Source: CAYTOF01 sp964439435 | GTDB taxonomy: Bacteria; Bacillota; Clostridia; Oscillospirales; QAMX01 | Direction: 5' to 3' | Length of the DNA stretch: 64,000 nt | Assembly (NCBI GenBank): GCA_964439435.1 | Contig: CAYTOF010000001.1 | Span: 7,314-71,313 of the forward strand | In this document: piece after piece, positions 7,642 through 16,957 of the stretch | Layout: each line of letters opens with the position of its first letter | Numbering within the stretch: position 1 is the first letter of the stretch | Notes under the pieces: generated by a model | What the model saw: the letters and a program-made list of their open reading frames with translations, nothing else | Database searches by the model: none | Told to the model about the DNA's origin: nothing | Position numbers and translations under genes: made by a program

Positions 7642-7835
7642 TCAACAATCCACATCTCGTTTTCCTCATCTTCAACAGCCCTTTAAACCACCTGTAGATG
7701 TTGTGCAAAACTTTGGTCTTTTGTTTTATGTGCTTGTTAGTGCCTAAACCCTATTTTCTATTGTGTATCTCGGCGTTTTCCTCATTTTCAACAGCCCCTA
7801 TTATTACTAATATAAATAAATAATATTATATGGCT
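7627..7835. other. Putative replication origin (oriC) with unwinding module
   Basis: Between dnaA and dnaN. DnaA-box-like 9-mers are ATTTCCACA (7627), CAATCCACA (7646), then a pair TTTTCCTCA/TCTTCAACA (7660-7677) and a second pair TTTTCCTCA/TTTTCAACA (7776-7793). The two pairs sit in 24-bp direct repeats (7658-7681 and 7774-7797) that differ at one base. Read on the minus strand, the second pair is flanked by GGGC and then TAG, TAA, TAA, TAG trios (7798-7809), followed by an AT-only tract to about 7833. Box, GC-rich spacer and trios in this order match the known bacterial basal unwinding arrangement. The gene-orientation switch at about 6.2 kb supports an origin nearby. Confidence 0.75.
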
Positions 7836-7865
7836 TACCCAGCCATTTTGTGCGGGAGGATCTTT

Positions 7866-8969
7866 ATGAAATTTAATTTAGAAAAATCAGACCTATTAAA
7901 TGCAACTCTCACAGCTCTGCGTGCCGTACCCTCAAAAAGTCCGATTCCGGCTCTTGAAGGACTGCTGGTAAAGGCCGGCGAAAACATTTCAATAAGCGGA
8001 TATGACCTTGAAATAGGCATAACCCACACCGTCGATGCCACAATTGCAGAAGTAGGAGAAGCTGTTTTTCCTGCAAGGCTTTTCTCTGATATCGTGCGCA
8101 AATTGCCCGACGAAACCGTTTACATCGAAACAGACAGAGAAAACAGGGTCAATATCAGATGCGGTCTCTCTTCATACAATTTCACCTCCCTCGAAGCTGA
8201 AGAATTTCCTGAAATACCGGTGATAACCGGTGAGCAGAGCCATGAAATTTCGGCAGACACGCTCAAAAGTATGATAAACAAATCTGTTTATGCCGCTGCC
8301 ATAAACGATGTCAAGCCTATTTTAACTGGGTCTTTATTCGACATAAAAGGAAATGCCATCAGAATTGTCTCCACAGACAATTTCAGATTGGCGGTCAGCA
8401 CAGGCCTGTTAAACGAAAGCTCGCAGGGCGATTATTCCTTTATCGTGCCGGCAACAACCCTTAGGGAAATCGAAAAAATCCTCAAAAACGACGACTCAAA
8501 GGTAATGATCTATGCAACACAAAAACACATGCTCGTTCAATCATCTGACACTGTCATCATTTCACGGTTGATCGAAGGACAGTTTTTCAAATACGAAAGC
8601 TCCATGTCTTTGGACACCAAAAACAGCATCACCGTGATCACAAAGGATTTCTTGGAGAGTGTGGAGCGCGTGACACCTGTCATAAACGAAAAACTCAAAA
8701 ACCCGCTTAAATGCAAATTTGAAGATGGTTCGGTGAAAATATCATATGTTTCAGCAATGGCACGAGCCTATGACGAATGTGTTTTCAGGGGCGAATGTGA
8801 AAATATAGAAATTTCCCTGTCGAACAGATACCTGCATGATGCCCTCTCTGCCGCGTCAAAAGAGCATGAAATAATGCTCGAATTCAACTCCCCCTCTTCT
8901 CCTCTCATAATAAAGCCCGTGGAAGGCGAAAGGTTTTTCTACATGATAGCACCGGTTAGACCACAATGA
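7866..8969 (+). CDS. dnaN: DNA polymerase III beta subunit (sliding clamp)
   Basis: Forms the ring clamp that tethers DNA polymerase III to DNA. The 367-residue protein has the length of the family and three repeated clamp domains (about 1-118, 128-245 and 246-367), starting MKFNLEKSDLLNATLTALRA and ending with the typical FYMIAPVRPQ, close to the usual (M/L)-P-(M/V)-R ending. The ATG at 7866 follows GGGAGGATC at good spacing; an in-frame upstream ATG would sit in the AT-rich origin tract. It overlaps yaaA by 4 bases. Confidence 0.97.
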   Translation: MKFNLEKSDLLNATLTALRAVPSKSPIPALEGLLVKAGENISISGYDLEIGITHTVDATIAEVGEAVFPARLFSDIVRKLPDETVYIETDRENRVNIRCGLSSYNFTSLEAEEFPEIPVITGEQSHEISADTLKSMINKSVYAAAINDVKPILTGSLFDIKGNAIRIVSTDNFRLAVSTGLLNESSQGDYSFIVPATTLREIEKILKNDDSKVMIYATQKHMLVQSSDTVIISRLIEGQFFKYESSMSLDTKNSITVITKDFLESVERVTPVINEKLKNPLKCKFEDGSVKISYVSAMARAYDECVFRGECENIEISLSNRYLHDALSAASKEHEIMLEFNSPSSPLIIKPVEGERFFYMIAPVRPQ

Positions 8970-9187
8970 GAAAAGAAGTGACATTTACAACAGAATATAT
9001 AAAACTTGACTCCTTTCTAAAGCTTGGCGGAGTTGCGCAGAGCGGAGGAACGGCAAAGTTTTTGATTTCGCAGGGCCATGTAGAGGTAAACAATGTTGTT
9101 TGCACCCAAAGAGGCAAAAAATTATATGGCGGAGAGACGGTATTAGTAAATTCTGAGGAATATATAGCTCTAAGAATGGACAAATAA
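8966..9187 (+). CDS. yaaA: S4-domain RNA-binding protein YaaA
   Basis: A 73-residue single-domain S4 protein found between dnaN and recF in many Firmicutes. The S4 fold is visible in YIKLDSFLKLGGVAQSGGTAK and the following FLISQGHVEVNNVVCTQRGKKL. The family has been linked to ribosome assembly or RNA binding; its exact role here is not shown by the sequence. It starts with ATG overlapping the dnaN stop (ATGA) and ends exactly where recF begins, so the three are coupled. Confidence 0.93.
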   Translation: MRKEVTFTTEYIKLDSFLKLGGVAQSGGTAKFLISQGHVEVNNVVCTQRGKKLYGGETVLVNSEEYIALRMDK

Positions 9188-10306
9188 ATGACAGTAAAGT
9201 CAATTTACATAAAAAACTATAGAAATTTCCAGGAAGCAAAGATAGAATTTCACGACTGTGTCAATATTATCATGGGAGGCAATGCCAACGGAAAAACAAA
9301 CTTGCTTGAAAGTCTTTGTTATCTTTCGACCTTGCGTGGCATAAGACCTTCAAAAGACAGCGAGATTATACGTCACGGGGCTGAAAATGGCCACATTTTG
9401 GCCACGGTTCAAACAGGAGAGAGAAAACAAAAGCTTGATATCTGCCTCTCCACTACAGAGAGGCGTAGGCTTTGTTTAAACGGAGTCAGACAAAGAAGTG
9501 GAGCAACTTTTGCCGGTGTTTTAAAGACGGTGATTTTCTCCCCGGATGATCTCTTTCTCATAAAAGAAGGAGCCGTTCAGAGAAGAAGGTTGCTTGACGG
9601 TGCCCTTTGTCAAATGAGACCGGCATATTTTTCAGCTCTTTCCGAATATACAAAATTACTTCAACAAAAAAGCAGGATTTTGAAAAACAGCATTGACAAG
9701 CCAAGTCTGCTTTCGCTTATACCTCAATACAATGAGCGCATGGCACAGTATGGCGCGCGCATCATTGCTCTGAGACATGCCTACAGTGAAAAACTGTCTG
9801 AACACTCTGACATCCTGTGCAGAGCAATTTCCGGGAACAAAGACTCTCTTTCCCTGAAATATCGCTCTTTATCGAACATAACGGACACGTCGCTTCCGGA
9901 AGAAGAGCTCTATAAGCTCATAATACAACATCAAAAAAATCATCATGCCGCTGAAATGGCCTCGAGATCCTGTTTGTCCGGGCCGCATAAAGACGATTTG
10001 GAAATAGAGATAAACGGTATTTTAGCAAAATCCTATGCATCTCAAGGGCAGATCAGGTCAGCGGTGCTTTCTATAAAACTTGCCCAAAGGGAGATCTTCT
10101 TTGAAGACAGCGGAAGCTATCCCATATTGCTTTTAGACGATGTTCTCTCGGAGCTTGATGCGGACAGACAGAGTTTTGTTTTAAATAAAATCGGAACGGG
10201 ACAGGTTTTCATAACAAGTTGCTCCGCCGATAAAAACACATCTATGTTGACCGGAAGGAGTTTTCAGATTGAAAACGGAGCGGTTACGAATATAAGAGAT
10301 CTGTGA
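9188..10306 (+). CDS. recF: DNA replication and repair protein RecF
   Basis: An SMC-like ATPase that helps load RecA at single-strand gaps. The 372-residue protein has Walker A GGNANGKTNLLES (about 30-42), where Asn-Ala replaces the commoner Gly-Gln; the signature region SQGQIRSAVLSIKLAQ; and Walker B PILLLDDVLSELD. Start directly follows the yaaA stop, without its own strong ribosome site, suggesting translational coupling. Confidence 0.96.
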   Translation: MTVKSIYIKNYRNFQEAKIEFHDCVNIIMGGNANGKTNLLESLCYLSTLRGIRPSKDSEIIRHGAENGHILATVQTGERKQKLDICLSTTERRRLCLNGVRQRSGATFAGVLKTVIFSPDDLFLIKEGAVQRRRLLDGALCQMRPAYFSALSEYTKLLQQKSRILKNSIDKPSLLSLIPQYNERMAQYGARIIALRHAYSEKLSEHSDILCRAISGNKDSLSLKYRSLSNITDTSLPEEELYKLIIQHQKNHHAAEMASRSCLSGPHKDDLEIEINGILAKSYASQGQIRSAVLSIKLAQREIFFEDSGSYPILLLDDVLSELDADRQSFVLNKIGTGQVFITSCSADKNTSMLTGRSFQIENGAVTNIRDL

Positions 10307-10313
10307 GGTATGT

Positions 10314-10574
10314 ATGTATTTGCATCTTGGAGCTGATGTCCTGGTCAGATACCGCGACATCATAGCAATTTTAGATATTGACAATACAACGATTTCAAAT
10401 ACCACGCGTGATTTTCTCGCCCGTGCACAAAAAAGCGGAGAGATTTTTAATGTGAGTGAAGATCTGCCGAAATCTTTTGTATTGTGTCAAAGAGATGGGA
10501 AAGAAAGTGTGTATATCACACAGATATCCCCAAAAACACTCTATGGACGAACTCTGCGTTCTGCTTTGGAGTAA
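10314..10574 (+). CDS. remB: RemB-like DUF370 protein
   Basis: An 86-residue protein of the extracellular-matrix-regulator family, found in this spot between recF and gyrB in Firmicutes (YaaB in B. subtilis). It opens with MYLHLGADVLVRYRDIIAIL and continues to the SVYITQISPKTLYGR segment typical of the family. Related RemA is a DNA-binding regulator of matrix genes; whether this copy binds DNA is not shown. GAGG precedes the ATG. Confidence 0.88.
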   Translation: MYLHLGADVLVRYRDIIAILDIDNTTISNTTRDFLARAQKSGEIFNVSEDLPKSFVLCQRDGKESVYITQISPKTLYGRTLRSALE

Positions 10575-10607
10575 AGATAAAAAAGAAAGTCAGGAGTAAA
10601 AAAACAC

Positions 10608-12527
10608 ATGGAACATGTGGCAAATAACAGCTATAGTGATGAACAGATTCAGATCCTTGAAGGACTTGAGGCCGTGCGAAAGCGCCCGGGTATGTATATA
10701 GGCACGACTTCACAGCGTGGTCTTCACCATCTTGTAAATGAAATTGTAGACAACGCCATTGACGAAGCGCTTGCCGGCTATTGTGATTTAATAACAGTAG
10801 AGATACTAAAAGATGATATAATACGCATAACGGACAACGGCAGGGGTATCCCGACCGGAATCAACCCAAAGATGAACATATCGACAGTTGAGGTTGTATA
10901 CACAGTTTTGCATGCCGGGGGAAAATTCGGTGGCAGCGGATACAAGGTTTCCGGAGGTCTTCACGGTGTCGGTGCGAGCGTTGTGAATGCCCTTTCCGAG
11001 TGGCTCGAAGTCGAATCCAATTTCGACGGTGAAAACACCATGATGCAACGCTATGAAAAAGGTATTCCGCAGTTTCCGCTTAAAAATATTGGAAAAAGCG
11101 ATCGCAGAGGAACAAGGGTAACCTTTAAACCTGACCCAACCGTTTTTGATGAAACAGAATTTGACTTTGAAATACTGCAATTCCGTTTACGAGAACAGGC
11201 TTTTTTGAATGCGGGCCTTGAAATAATTCTGACGGACAGACGCCATGATGAGGAGATTGAAGTAAATCTACGCTATGAGGGCGGTATAAGATCCTATATA
11301 ACCTATCTCAACAGAGCAAAAACAGCTCTCCACAGCGATGTGATCTTCCTCACAAGCACAAAAGACACCTCAATGGCTGAAGTCGCCATGCAATACAATA
11401 CAGGCTACAACGAGACCATACTCTCCTTTGCCAACAACATCAGCACAACAGAAGGCGGAATGCATGAACTGGGATTTAAAAATGCGCTCACCAAATCCGT
11501 CAATGACTATGCAAGGAAAGCCAACATCTTGAAAGCCGACGATAAGAACCTAGCGGGAGAGGATGTCCGAGAGGGTTTGACGGCGGTTATAAATGTCAAA
11601 CTTCAGGATGCGCAGTTCGAAGGTCAGACTAAGACAAAGCTTGGCAATGCTGAGATTAGAAGCCTGGTGGAAGGGCTTATAAACGAAAAACTATCCGCAT
11701 TTTTCGAGGAGAACCCCGCCGTCGCAAGGGAGATACTCTCAAAATCCGTCGAAGCGGCAAGAGCAAGGGAAGCTGCCAGAAAAGCGCGGGAACTGACACG
11801 CAGAAAATCTGTGCTGGAGTCGGGGGATTTGCCCGGCAAACTTGCAGATTGTCAAGAAAAAGACCCCGCAAAGACAGAAATCTATATTGTCGAAGGGGAT
11901 TCGGCGGCAGGTTCTGCAAAACTCGGAAGAGATTCAAAATATCAAGCCATTTTACCTCTGTGGGGAAAAATGCTCAATGTCGAAAAAGCGAGAATTGACA
12001 AGATATACGGAAATGACAAGCTCTCTCCTCTTATAACGGCCCTTGGAGCCGGTGTAGGTGCGGATTTTGACGCTTCCAGATTGAGATATCATAAAATCAT
12101 CATCATGTCCGACGCGGACGTGGACGGCAGCCATATCCGCTGTCTTTTGCTGACATTTTTCTATAGATTTATGAGACCTGCCATAGAAGGCGGCTATGTG
12201 TATATCGCCCAACCACCCTTATATAAAATAAGTAAAGGAAAGAAAGCCTATTATGCATATTCCGAAAAGGAGTTTTTACAGATTTTAGAGGAAATCGGAA
12301 GTGTTTCGGACGATGCTGTCCAACGCTACAAAGGTCTTGGTGAAATGGATGCCGAACAGCTGTGGGAGACAACCATGGACCCAGAAAGAAGGACAATTTT
12401 AAAAGTTACACTGACCGATGCGGCGGCGGCAGATGAAGCTTTCTCCGTTTTGATGGGAGATGCAGTCGCACCGCGCAGAGAATATATCGAAACACATGCA
12501 AAATATGTTTCAAACCTCGATATATAG
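10608..12527 (+). CDS. gyrB: DNA gyrase subunit B
   Basis: ATPase subunit of gyrase, which introduces negative supercoils. The 639-residue protein has the normal length. The GHKL ATPase domain shows LVNEIVDNAIDEA and DNGRGIPTG, followed by the glycine-rich loop around GGLHGVGASVVNAL; the TOPRIM domain shows EIYIVEGDSAAGSAKLGRD and MSDADVDGSHI; the C-terminus has QRYKGLGEMDAEQLWETTM. AGGAGT lies 10 bases before the ATG. It is followed 24 bases later by gyrA. Confidence 0.97.
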   Translation: MEHVANNSYSDEQIQILEGLEAVRKRPGMYIGTTSQRGLHHLVNEIVDNAIDEALAGYCDLITVEILKDDIIRITDNGRGIPTGINPKMNISTVEVVYTVLHAGGKFGGSGYKVSGGLHGVGASVVNALSEWLEVESNFDGENTMMQRYEKGIPQFPLKNIGKSDRRGTRVTFKPDPTVFDETEFDFEILQFRLREQAFLNAGLEIILTDRRHDEEIEVNLRYEGGIRSYITYLNRAKTALHSDVIFLTSTKDTSMAEVAMQYNTGYNETILSFANNISTTEGGMHELGFKNALTKSVNDYARKANILKADDKNLAGEDVREGLTAVINVKLQDAQFEGQTKTKLGNAEIRSLVEGLINEKLSAFFEENPAVAREILSKSVEAARAREAARKARELTRRKSVLESGDLPGKLADCQEKDPAKTEIYIVEGDSAAGSAKLGRDSKYQAILPLWGKMLNVEKARIDKIYGNDKLSPLITALGAGVGADFDASRLRYHKIIIMSDADVDGSHIRCLLLTFFYRFMRPAIEGGYVYIAQPPLYKISKGKKAYYAYSEKEFLQILEEIGSVSDDAVQRYKGLGEMDAEQLWETTMDPERRTILKVTLTDAAAADEAFSVLMGDAVAPRREYIETHAKYVSNLDI

Positions 12528-12551
12528 ATAGGACAAGGAGGATATCCACCG

Positions 12552-15143
12552 ATGCCTGAAAACAGCAGAATCATTGAAATAGATATAGAACGAGAATTAA
12601 AAAAATCATTTATGGAATATGCCCTCTCCGTCATCGTCGCAAGAGCTTTGCCCGATGTCAGGGATGGCTTGAAACCCGTTCACCGGCGTATTTTATACAC
12701 AATGTTTGAGACAGGGTTGACCCCTGACAGAGCATATCGCAAGTCCGTCGCCGCAGTCGGCGACGTGCTGGGTAAGTACCATCCCCACGGTGAGAGCGCG
12801 GTCTATGACACCATGGTGCGCATGGCGCAAGACTTTTCACTTAGATATCCCTTGGTCGACGGTCACGGAAACTTTGGCTCCATAGACGGCGATCCGGCAG
12901 CGGCATACAGATACACCGAGGCCAAGATGGCAAAGCTTTCCCTTGAAATGTTGAGGGATATAGAAAAAGACACCGTCGATTTCAGACCAAACTACGACGG
13001 CAGACTAAAAGAGCCCACAGTTTTGCCCTCAAGATTTCCCAACTTGCTTGTAAACGGTTCTTCGGGCATAGCGGTGGGCATGGCAACAAATATACCGCCT
13101 CACAACCTGCGAGAAGTCGTGGACGGTGCACTGCACCTGCTTGAAAACCCCGACATTGACTTTGAAACCCTGACAAGCTTCATACCGGGCCCGGACTTCC
13201 CCACGGGGGGGATTATCATGGGGCGTTCCGGCATAAGAGCCGCGTACGCCACGGGGCGCGGACGCATAAAAGTTCGCGGGAAAACAGAAATAGAAGAGTT
13301 TGAAAACGGACGAAATCGCATCATCATAACGGAAATTCCCTATCTCGTAAACAAATCAAGGCTTTGTGAGACAATAGGTGAGTTGGTTAAAGAAAAACGC
13401 ATTGAGGGCATAACGGCTCTGCGAGATGAAACAAACCGCAAGGGCATACGCGTTGTGGTGGAACTCAACAGACAGGCCAATGCAGCTGTTGTTTTAAACC
13501 AACTTTTCAGATATACGCAGCTCGAAGAGACCTTTGCCGTCAGCATGCTTGCGTTGGTGGACAATACCCCCAAAGTGCTTGATCTGAAATCAATGCTCTA
13601 TCACTATCTTGAGCACCAAAAAGAAGTGATTGTGCGCCGCACAAAGTTTGAGATGAAAAGAGCTCAAGACAGAGCGCATATCTTGGAGGGTTTGCGTCTT
13701 GCCGTGGACAATATCGACGAAGTTGTGCGCATCATACGGGCCTCAGGTAATGTGCCCGAGGCAAAACAGGCGTTGATGGACAGATTTTCCGGAATCGATG
13801 TCTCAAACCTCTTAAGACGCAGTGAAGCGGGCTTTGACGACGAGAGGGATAACTATTCCGGCCTGACAGAAGAGCAAGCAAATGCTATAGTCAGCATGAC
13901 CCTGGGACAGCTCACAGGTCTCGGAGTTGACAGAATTGTCGCCGAATACGAAGAAAAAAGCGCGATTGTGGCCAGATGCAGAGAAATTCTCTCTAGTGAA
14001 GCACATGTGAACGCTCTGATAAAAGAAGAGCTGCTGGACATAAAGAGGAGATTTGGCGACGAGCGGCGGACATATATCGAGCCCGTGGACAACGAAATCG
14101 ACATAGATGACCTTATAAAAGAAGAGACCTGCGTGTTCACTTTGACAAGGAGAGGCTATATAAAGCGTATCCCTGCGGAGACTTACAGAGTCCAGCGCAG
14201 AGGCGGCCGAGGTGTTGCCGGCATGGGCATAAGGGAAGAAGACGTGGCTCTGAGCTTGTTTGTTGGATTTACACATGACTACATCTTGTTTTTCACCAGC
14301 AAGGGGCGCGTTTACAGGCTAAAAGGATATCAGATCCCTGAGGCAAGCCGAACATCAAAAGGTACGAATATTGTAAATCTCCTTGAGCTTGAACCAAATG
14401 AAAGAATCACAGCGATGTTGCATGCCAAAGAAGAGGAGAGCGAAGAAAAATACTTCTTGTTTGTCACAAAACAAGGCATCGCAAAACGCATGTCGATTGG
14501 AGAATTGAAATCCTTTAGGCGCACGGGCGTCCGTGCGTTGAAAATCGGAGAAGATGACACTCTGATGAGTGTTATGCTCACCGAGGGAGACGATGATATC
14601 ATAATTGCCTCTCGCAAAGGCCGAGCGGTGAGCTTCAATGAAAACACAGTGCGCCCCATGGGACGCGCAGCTGCCGGTGTTATCGGAATCAGACTGGAAA
14701 AGGGCGACGAAGTTATCGGAGCTTCGGTCTTGGAAGAAGGCAGCTACGTTCTCACAGTGACGGAAAACGGATACGGCAAGTTGACACCGGAAGAGGAGTA
14801 CCCAAGATACAACAGAGGTACAAAAGGTGTAGTCTTGCACAACATCACAGAAAAAACAGGGGATGTGGCAGGCTTGCTAATCACCCCCTCAACGGGAGAC
14901 ATACTTCTCATATCCAGTGAAGGCACTCTCATCCGCACGGAGATTTCCACTATACGCATCTGTGGCAGAGCATCTCAAGGCGTCATTGTCATGCGTACCG
15001 GAGAAGAGGAAAAGGTCATCAGTATCGCACAGACACCTGCGGAAGAAGAATGTGACGAGGACGACGAAGACTGTGAACTCTCGGAGGAAAATGAGGACGA
15101 CGATTACGAGGATTCCTCGGATAACGATATCGAAGAGGACTAA
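12552..15143 (+). CDS. gyrA: DNA gyrase subunit A
   Basis: DNA-cleaving subunit of gyrase. The 863-residue protein has the winged-helix/tower breakage domain with catalytic Tyr121 (AAAYRYTEAKM) and a C-terminal beta-pinwheel of repeated units containing the GyrA box-like QRRGGRG segment. Residues at the quinolone-sensitive positions look wild-type: Ser82 and Asp86 (E. coli Ser83 and Asp87). The last about 35 residues are very acidic (mostly Asp/Glu), as in many gyrase A tails. AAGGAGG precedes the ATG. A DnaA-box-like cluster follows the stop codon. Confidence 0.97.
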   Translation: MPENSRIIEIDIERELKKSFMEYALSVIVARALPDVRDGLKPVHRRILYTMFETGLTPDRAYRKSVAAVGDVLGKYHPHGESAVYDTMVRMAQDFSLRYPLVDGHGNFGSIDGDPAAAYRYTEAKMAKLSLEMLRDIEKDTVDFRPNYDGRLKEPTVLPSRFPNLLVNGSSGIAVGMATNIPPHNLREVVDGALHLLENPDIDFETLTSFIPGPDFPTGGIIMGRSGIRAAYATGRGRIKVRGKTEIEEFENGRNRIIITEIPYLVNKSRLCETIGELVKEKRIEGITALRDETNRKGIRVVVELNRQANAAVVLNQLFRYTQLEETFAVSMLALVDNTPKVLDLKSMLYHYLEHQKEVIVRRTKFEMKRAQDRAHILEGLRLAVDNIDEVVRIIRASGNVPEAKQALMDRFSGIDVSNLLRRSEAGFDDERDNYSGLTEEQANAIVSMTLGQLTGLGVDRIVAEYEEKSAIVARCREILSSEAHVNALIKEELLDIKRRFGDERRTYIEPVDNEIDIDDLIKEETCVFTLTRRGYIKRIPAETYRVQRRGGRGVAGMGIREEDVALSLFVGFTHDYILFFTSKGRVYRLKGYQIPEASRTSKGTNIVNLLELEPNERITAMLHAKEEESEEKYFLFVTKQGIAKRMSIGELKSFRRTGVRALKIGEDDTLMSVMLTEGDDDIIIASRKGRAVSFNENTVRPMGRAAAGVIGIRLEKGDEVIGASVLEEGSYVLTVTENGYGKLTPEEEYPRYNRGTKGVVLHNITEKTGDVAGLLITPSTGDILLISSEGTLIRTEISTIRICGRASQGVIVMRTGEEEKVISIAQTPAEEECDEDDEDCELSEENEDDDYEDSSDNDIEED

Positions 15144-15155
15144 AAGAGTTTGATA

Positions 15156-15207
15156 TGTGGAGAACTTTGTGGAAGCTGTGGACATTTATGTGAAAGCATG
15201 TGGAAAG
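15156..15207 (+). promoter_or_regulatory. Cluster of five DnaA-box-like words
   Basis: Five same-strand 9-mers related to TGTGGATAA lie in 52 bp: TGTGGAGAA (15156, one mismatch), TGTGGAAGC (15168), TGTGGACAT (15177), TGTGAAAGC (15189) and TGTGGAAAG (15199). The start-to-start spacings are 12, 9, 12 and 10 bp, close to one helical turn. This is the non-coding gap between gyrA and rnhA. Confidence 0.5.
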
Positions 15208-15254
15208 AAAGGCCGCATATCATGGGTTTATGACACAGGAAAGGCAAGCGTATT

Positions 15255-15707
15255 ATGGGCAAAAAAAAAGTCACCATATATACAGATGGTGCCTGTCTCG
15301 GCAACCCGGGGCCCGGCGGATACGGTGCCATTCTCGAATACAGAGGAAATAGGCGCGAGATATCTGATGGCGAAATAATGACAACGAACAACCGCATGGA
15401 GCTTATGGGAGTTATTTCGGCTCTTGTGGAACTAAAAGAACCCTGCGAGGTCGACCTCTTCACGGATTCACGATATATTGTCGATGCCGTGAACAAAGGT
15501 TGGGCCAAACGATGGCAAAATTCGGGCTGGATGAGAAACAAGAAAGAGCCCGCTCTGAACGCAGATTTGTGGGAGGAGTTGCTTTTGTTACTTGACAAAC
15601 ACAAAGTGTATTTTCACTGGGTCAAAGGACATGCCGACAACGCGGACAACAACAGATGTGATGAGTTGGCCGTGGCGGAGGCAAAAAAAAGAGCAAAAGA
15701 GTCTTAA
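15255..15707 (+). CDS. rnhA: Ribonuclease HI
   Basis: Degrades RNA in RNA-DNA hybrids such as R-loops and Okazaki primers. The 150-residue protein has all four metal-binding acidic residues: Asp11 (YTDGAC), Glu49 (NNRMEL), Asp71 (FTDSRY) and Asp136 (NNRCDEL), and the catalytic-loop His126 (VKGHADN). The basic handle segment KGWAKRWQNSGWMRNKKEP is present, so it is an E. coli-type RNase HI. AGGAAAGG lies about 10 bases before the ATG. Confidence 0.95.
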   Translation: MGKKKVTIYTDGACLGNPGPGGYGAILEYRGNRREISDGEIMTTNNRMELMGVISALVELKEPCEVDLFTDSRYIVDAVNKGWAKRWQNSGWMRNKKEPALNADLWEELLLLLDKHKVYFHWVKGHADNADNNRCDELAVAEAKKRAKES

Positions 15708-15769
15708 ATCAAATAAAAGGACCAAGCCCGTGGCAAAAGCCGCGGGCATTGCCAAAGGAAGGTATGCCC

Positions 15770-16936
15770 ATGGACAAGAAATTTGTATACGCGGACAACG
15801 CTGCGACAACAAGAACATGCGAAGAGGCAATTGAAGCGATGCAACCGTATTTTACGAAGTATTACGGAAACCCCTCCTCCATATATTCCTTCGCAAATGA
15901 GAGCAGAAAAGCACTTGCAAATGCTCGCCAAGTTATTGCAGAGGCGATAAATGCAGATCCCGGAGAAATCATATTCACGAGCGGCGGGACCGAAGCCGAC
16001 AACCATGCCCTGATTGGCGCCGCCTATGCGGGAGTCAAAAAAGGCAAGCACATCATAACCTCCAAAATAGAACACCCTGCGGTGTTGCAGGCGGCGAAAA
16101 GGCTGGAAAAAGACGGTTTTGAAGTGACTTATCTGGATGTGGATGAATATGGCACCATTTGGCCGGACACACTGCGCAAGGCCATCAAATTGGACACCAC
16201 AGTGGTGTCGATAATGACGGCAAACAACGAAATAGGCACGATACAACCGATAAAAGAGCTGGCGGCAGTGGCAAAAGAAAACAAAATCTTTTTTCACACG
16301 GATGCTGTGCAAGCAGTCGGTCATATTCCCATCGATGTTTTGGATTTAAACGTGGATGCGCTCTCTTTGAGTGCCCATAAGTTTTACGGTCCCAAAGGCG
16401 TGGGGGCGCTCTATCTGCGGAAAGGCAGCCGTGTGGAAAGACTCATCGAGGGCGGAGGCCAGGAAAGAGGAAGACGCTCAGGTACAGAGAATGTGGCGGC
16501 AATAGCGGGGATGGCTGCAGCCTTGAGAGCATCTGTCAAAAATATGAAGCAAGAGGGCAAAAGGCTTGAAAAGCTTTGTAAAAGACTTTCTGACGGTCTG
16601 CTGAAAATCCCCCATGTGAGCCTGAGCGGACATCCGGAGAACAGACTGCCCGGGCTTTGCAGTGCCATTGTGGAGTTTATCGAAGGAGAATCCATGATCT
16701 TGTTGCTGGATATGGAGGGCATCTGCGCTTCGACGGGCTCTGCCTGCTCGACGGGCTCCCTTGACCCTTCGCATGTGCTCATGGCGATAGGGCTGCCCCA
16801 TGAGGTTGCCCACGGTTCCCTCAGATTGTCCCTTGGCAGATATGAAACAGAGCAGGATGTGGATTATATACTGGAAAAGCTTGTGCCGATAGTGGAGAAA
16901 TTGCGGGCGATGTCGCCCGTCTGGCCGTATAAATAA
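15770..16936 (+). CDS. nifS: Cysteine desulfurase (NifS/IscS family)
   Basis: A PLP enzyme that removes sulfur from cysteine and passes it to the scaffold encoded next. The 388-residue protein begins VYADNAATTRT, has the PLP-binding Lys204 (SAHKFYGPKG) and the catalytic Cys326 in STGSACSTGS. The loop length marks it as group I. The ATG at 15770 is chosen because AAAGGAAGG ends 7 bases upstream; an in-frame TTG at 15749 is too early. A GC-rich hairpin (GCCCGTGGC/GCCGCGGGC) with no T-run lies in the leader. The companion nifU-like gene follows at 22 bases. Confidence 0.95.
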   Translation: MDKKFVYADNAATTRTCEEAIEAMQPYFTKYYGNPSSIYSFANESRKALANARQVIAEAINADPGEIIFTSGGTEADNHALIGAAYAGVKKGKHIITSKIEHPAVLQAAKRLEKDGFEVTYLDVDEYGTIWPDTLRKAIKLDTTVVSIMTANNEIGTIQPIKELAAVAKENKIFFHTDAVQAVGHIPIDVLDLNVDALSLSAHKFYGPKGVGALYLRKGSRVERLIEGGGQERGRRSGTENVAAIAGMAAALRASVKNMKQEGKRLEKLCKRLSDGLLKIPHVSLSGHPENRLPGLCSAIVEFIEGESMILLLDMEGICASTGSACSTGSLDPSHVLMAIGLPHEVAHGSLRLSLGRYETEQDVDYILEKLVPIVEKLRAMSPVWPYK

Positions 16937-16957
16937 ACATAGTTAGGGGAAATCAGT

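Noticed and set aside
10806..11180. Long minus-strand frames inside gyrB, gyrA, mfd and other genes
   Set aside because: They are frames opposite well-recognised genes, with no ribosome site or family content.
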